DNA from: Capniomyces stellatus
Taxonomy: Eukaryota > Kickxellomycota > Harpellomycetes > Harpellales > Legeriomycetaceae
Reading direction: 5' to 3'
Length of the DNA: 64,000 nt
NCBI GenBank assembly: GCA_001661515.1
Contig: LUVW01000005.1
Location: forward strand, 334,263 to 398,262
A program made the translations under genes and the position numbers. The notes under the pieces were generated by a model, which saw only the letters and a program-made list of their open reading frames with translations, did no database searches and was not told where the DNA came from. Shown in pieces: positions 62,898 through 64,000 of the stretch. Each line of letters begins with the position of its first letter. Within the stretch, counting starts at the first letter, position 1.

Positions 62898-64000
62898 ATG
62901 CATTTCCACGGTAGTAATGAACAGGACAAGCAGAAATTTGTTAAAGCAGGAATCAACAGGGTTAACGGAATGGGGTATATTGAGAAAGCTAGCGATTCAT
63001 ACCCTCAATTTGTTTCAGGGTCGTATTCCAACCAGTACAATCAGCTGAGTAGCGCATATCTAGTGCCACAAATGAATCAAAACCAGAACCAGAACCAAAA
63101 TGAACATCAACATCAACATCAACATCAACATCAACATCAACATCAAAACCAACATCAAAACATGAATTCCAATTTAAATCTTAACGCATATCCGGTTTAT
63201 ACACAAAACCAAAACCAAAACCAAAACCAAAGCCAAAGCCAAAGCCAAAGCCAAAGCCAAAGCCAAAACCAAAACCAAAACTATAACCAGAACCAGAACC
63301 AGAACCGGATTCTAAACTATAGTCAAAATTATATTGAAAACTATGGAGAAAATGAAGGAAAGTATGAAAACTTGAGCCAATACCAGGGACAGAATTATAC
63401 ACCGAATTATAACCAAAACATAAACACAAACACAAAAACAAATCAAAACATAAAAATAAACATAAACACAAACACAAACCAAAATATAAATAATGTATTT
63501 GGCTATGAAGAGGGTATTGGAAAGAATTGGGGTATAGAAGGTAAAGACAGTAACAGTAGGTTTGATGGAGTGAACGGGATTAGACTGGAGGAGAATGGAG
63601 AGGAAGTTTACAATGGTCAGTTGATGGGGGGAGGATATTCGAGCAAAGGGATGGAGGGTAGAGTGTATGTGGAGGGAGGGCAAGTGGGTAGTGTTATCAG
63701 AAACAAAGAGGGGATCAATGTAGACATGGAGACGATTTACGGAAAAACAGGAATTGGTTATAAAGAAAATGAGATGAGAAACAATGTGATTGATGGAAAT
63801 GCAGATCCAGGCTTGAAGCGAAAGTTGGATATGGGGATGGTTAAAGACACGAGTATAGATATGGGGTCGATTGGGGGCTTTTATAATGGTACAAGAGAAG
63901 CAGCAGGATTGACTGGGATAATGAATTTGAACTATAGGAACGAAATAGGCGAAATGAACCAAATCAAGACAGAAATAGCAAAGCAAAGAATTGACTACCC
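62898..64000 (+). CDS. Asn/Gln-rich low-complexity protein (3' partial)
   Basis: I do not recognise the family. ATG 62898 follows an in-frame TAA at 62883-62885, and the frame stays open for 367 codons to the window edge. After a 50-residue ordinary start ('GINRVNGMGYIEKASDSYPQ') comes a long region of (QN)n, (QH)n, (QS)n and (NT)n repeats over about 60-200. A more complex, Gly/Asn-rich part follows with 'DPGLKRKLDMGMVKD', a possible nuclear import signal. Asn/Gln-rich composition of this kind is typical of fungal transcription co-regulators and RNA-binding proteins with prion-like domains, but no DNA- or RNA-binding motif is visible yet; it could lie beyond the edge. No intron signal is needed in the visible part. 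Confidence 0.7.
   Translation, partial: MHFHGSNEQDKQKFVKAGINRVNGMGYIEKASDSYPQFVSGSYSNQYNQLSSAYLVPQMNQNQNQNQNEHQHQHQHQHQHQHQNQHQNMNSNLNLNAYPVYTQNQNQNQNQSQSQSQSQSQSQNQNQNYNQNQNQNRILNYSQNYIENYGENEGKYENLSQYQGQNYTPNYNQNINTNTKTNQNIKININTNTNQNINNVFGYEEGIGKNWGIEGKDSNSRFDGVNGIRLEENGEEVYNGQLMGGGYSSKGMEGRVYVEGGQVGSVIRNKEGINVDMETIYGKTGIGYKENEMRNNVIDGNADPGLKRKLDMGMVKDTSIDMGSIGGFYNGTREAAGLTGIMNLNYRNEIGEMNQIKTEIAKQRIDY
63075..63310 (+). repeat. Gln-Asn / Gln-His / Gln-Ser hexamer repeats
   Basis: Runs of CARAAY, CATCAA and AGCCAA hexamers encoding alternating Gln with Asn, His or Ser. The same hexamer types occur in DBF4 (45200-45328). Confidence 0.85.

Noticed and set aside
63181..63986. Minus-strand (Gly-Phe)n frame and a 224-codon hydrophobic frame
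   Set aside because: They are shadows of the Asn/Gln-rich plus-strand gene, which has an ATG, an upstream in-frame stop and a fully open frame.

Overview
The window is nuclear DNA of a fungus. It carries fungal-type exocyst SEC3, a B-type cyclin, CHD1, DBF4, RVB1, NSA2 and nicotinate phosphoribosyltransferase, several of them split by spliceosomal introns. The DNA is AT-rich, with long homopolymer tracts and long stretches without recognisable genes. CTG is read as leucine at conserved positions (for example the RVB1 'DLLDRLL' segment), so this is not a CUG-Ser yeast. Up to six introns per gene, plus homologs of KIAA0930 (DUF2045), CCDC174 and a Tctex-type dynein light chain, all of which S. 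cerevisiae lacks, point away from the Saccharomyces group. An early-diverging (zygomycete-grade) or otherwise intron-retaining fungus is my inference; the exact lineage cannot be read from the sequence.

Layout. 1-2189: 3' part of SEC3 (+). 2190-9392: mostly empty, with one unidentified coding-like exon at 8374-8574 (-). 9393-11572: B-type cyclin (-). 11573-17034: empty. 17035-22518: CHD1 (-, one intron). 24586-25071: small three-helix membrane protein (+). 25495-27109: DUF2045/KIAA0930 family (-, GC-AG intron). 29432-29628: candidate 43-residue gene (-). 30817-31609: Tctex-type dynein light chain (+, four exons). 32629-34543: RVB1 (+, five exons), convergent with a cytochrome-b5-like MAPR heme protein at 34908-35723 (-). 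36296-37548: an unresolved membrane or secreted gene (+). 37549-42568: mostly empty. 42569-46618: DBF4 (+), greatly lengthened by low-complexity repeats. 46619-50686: mostly empty, with two tiny candidate genes.

50687-58613 is a compact block: NPT1 (+), NSA2 (-, five exons, the first only the ATG), CCDC174 (+, seven exons) and a Dal5/Tna1-type transporter (-, three exons). 58614-62897 shows no gene. 62898-64000 is the start of an Asn/Gln-rich protein that runs off the window.

The genes do not form a pathway cluster. They are housekeeping functions: exocytosis, cell-cycle control (cyclin B, DBF4), chromatin remodelling (CHD1, RVB1), 60S assembly (NSA2), NAD salvage (NPT1) and transport. The one plausible functional pair is NPT1 with the anion transporter about 4.6 kb away, whose family includes the nicotinic acid permease TNA1.

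Several genes emerge only by assembling exons by eye: the Tctex light chain, NSA2, CCDC174, the MAPR protein, and the 5' exons of CHD1, DUF2045 and the cyclin. Intron signals are consistent: 3' sites are almost all (A/T)TAG, 5' sites vary (GTAAGT, GTAAAT, GTACGT, GTTAGT), and two introns are best explained by GC-AG ends (GCAAGT). All homology statements come from recognised family motifs. No database search was run.
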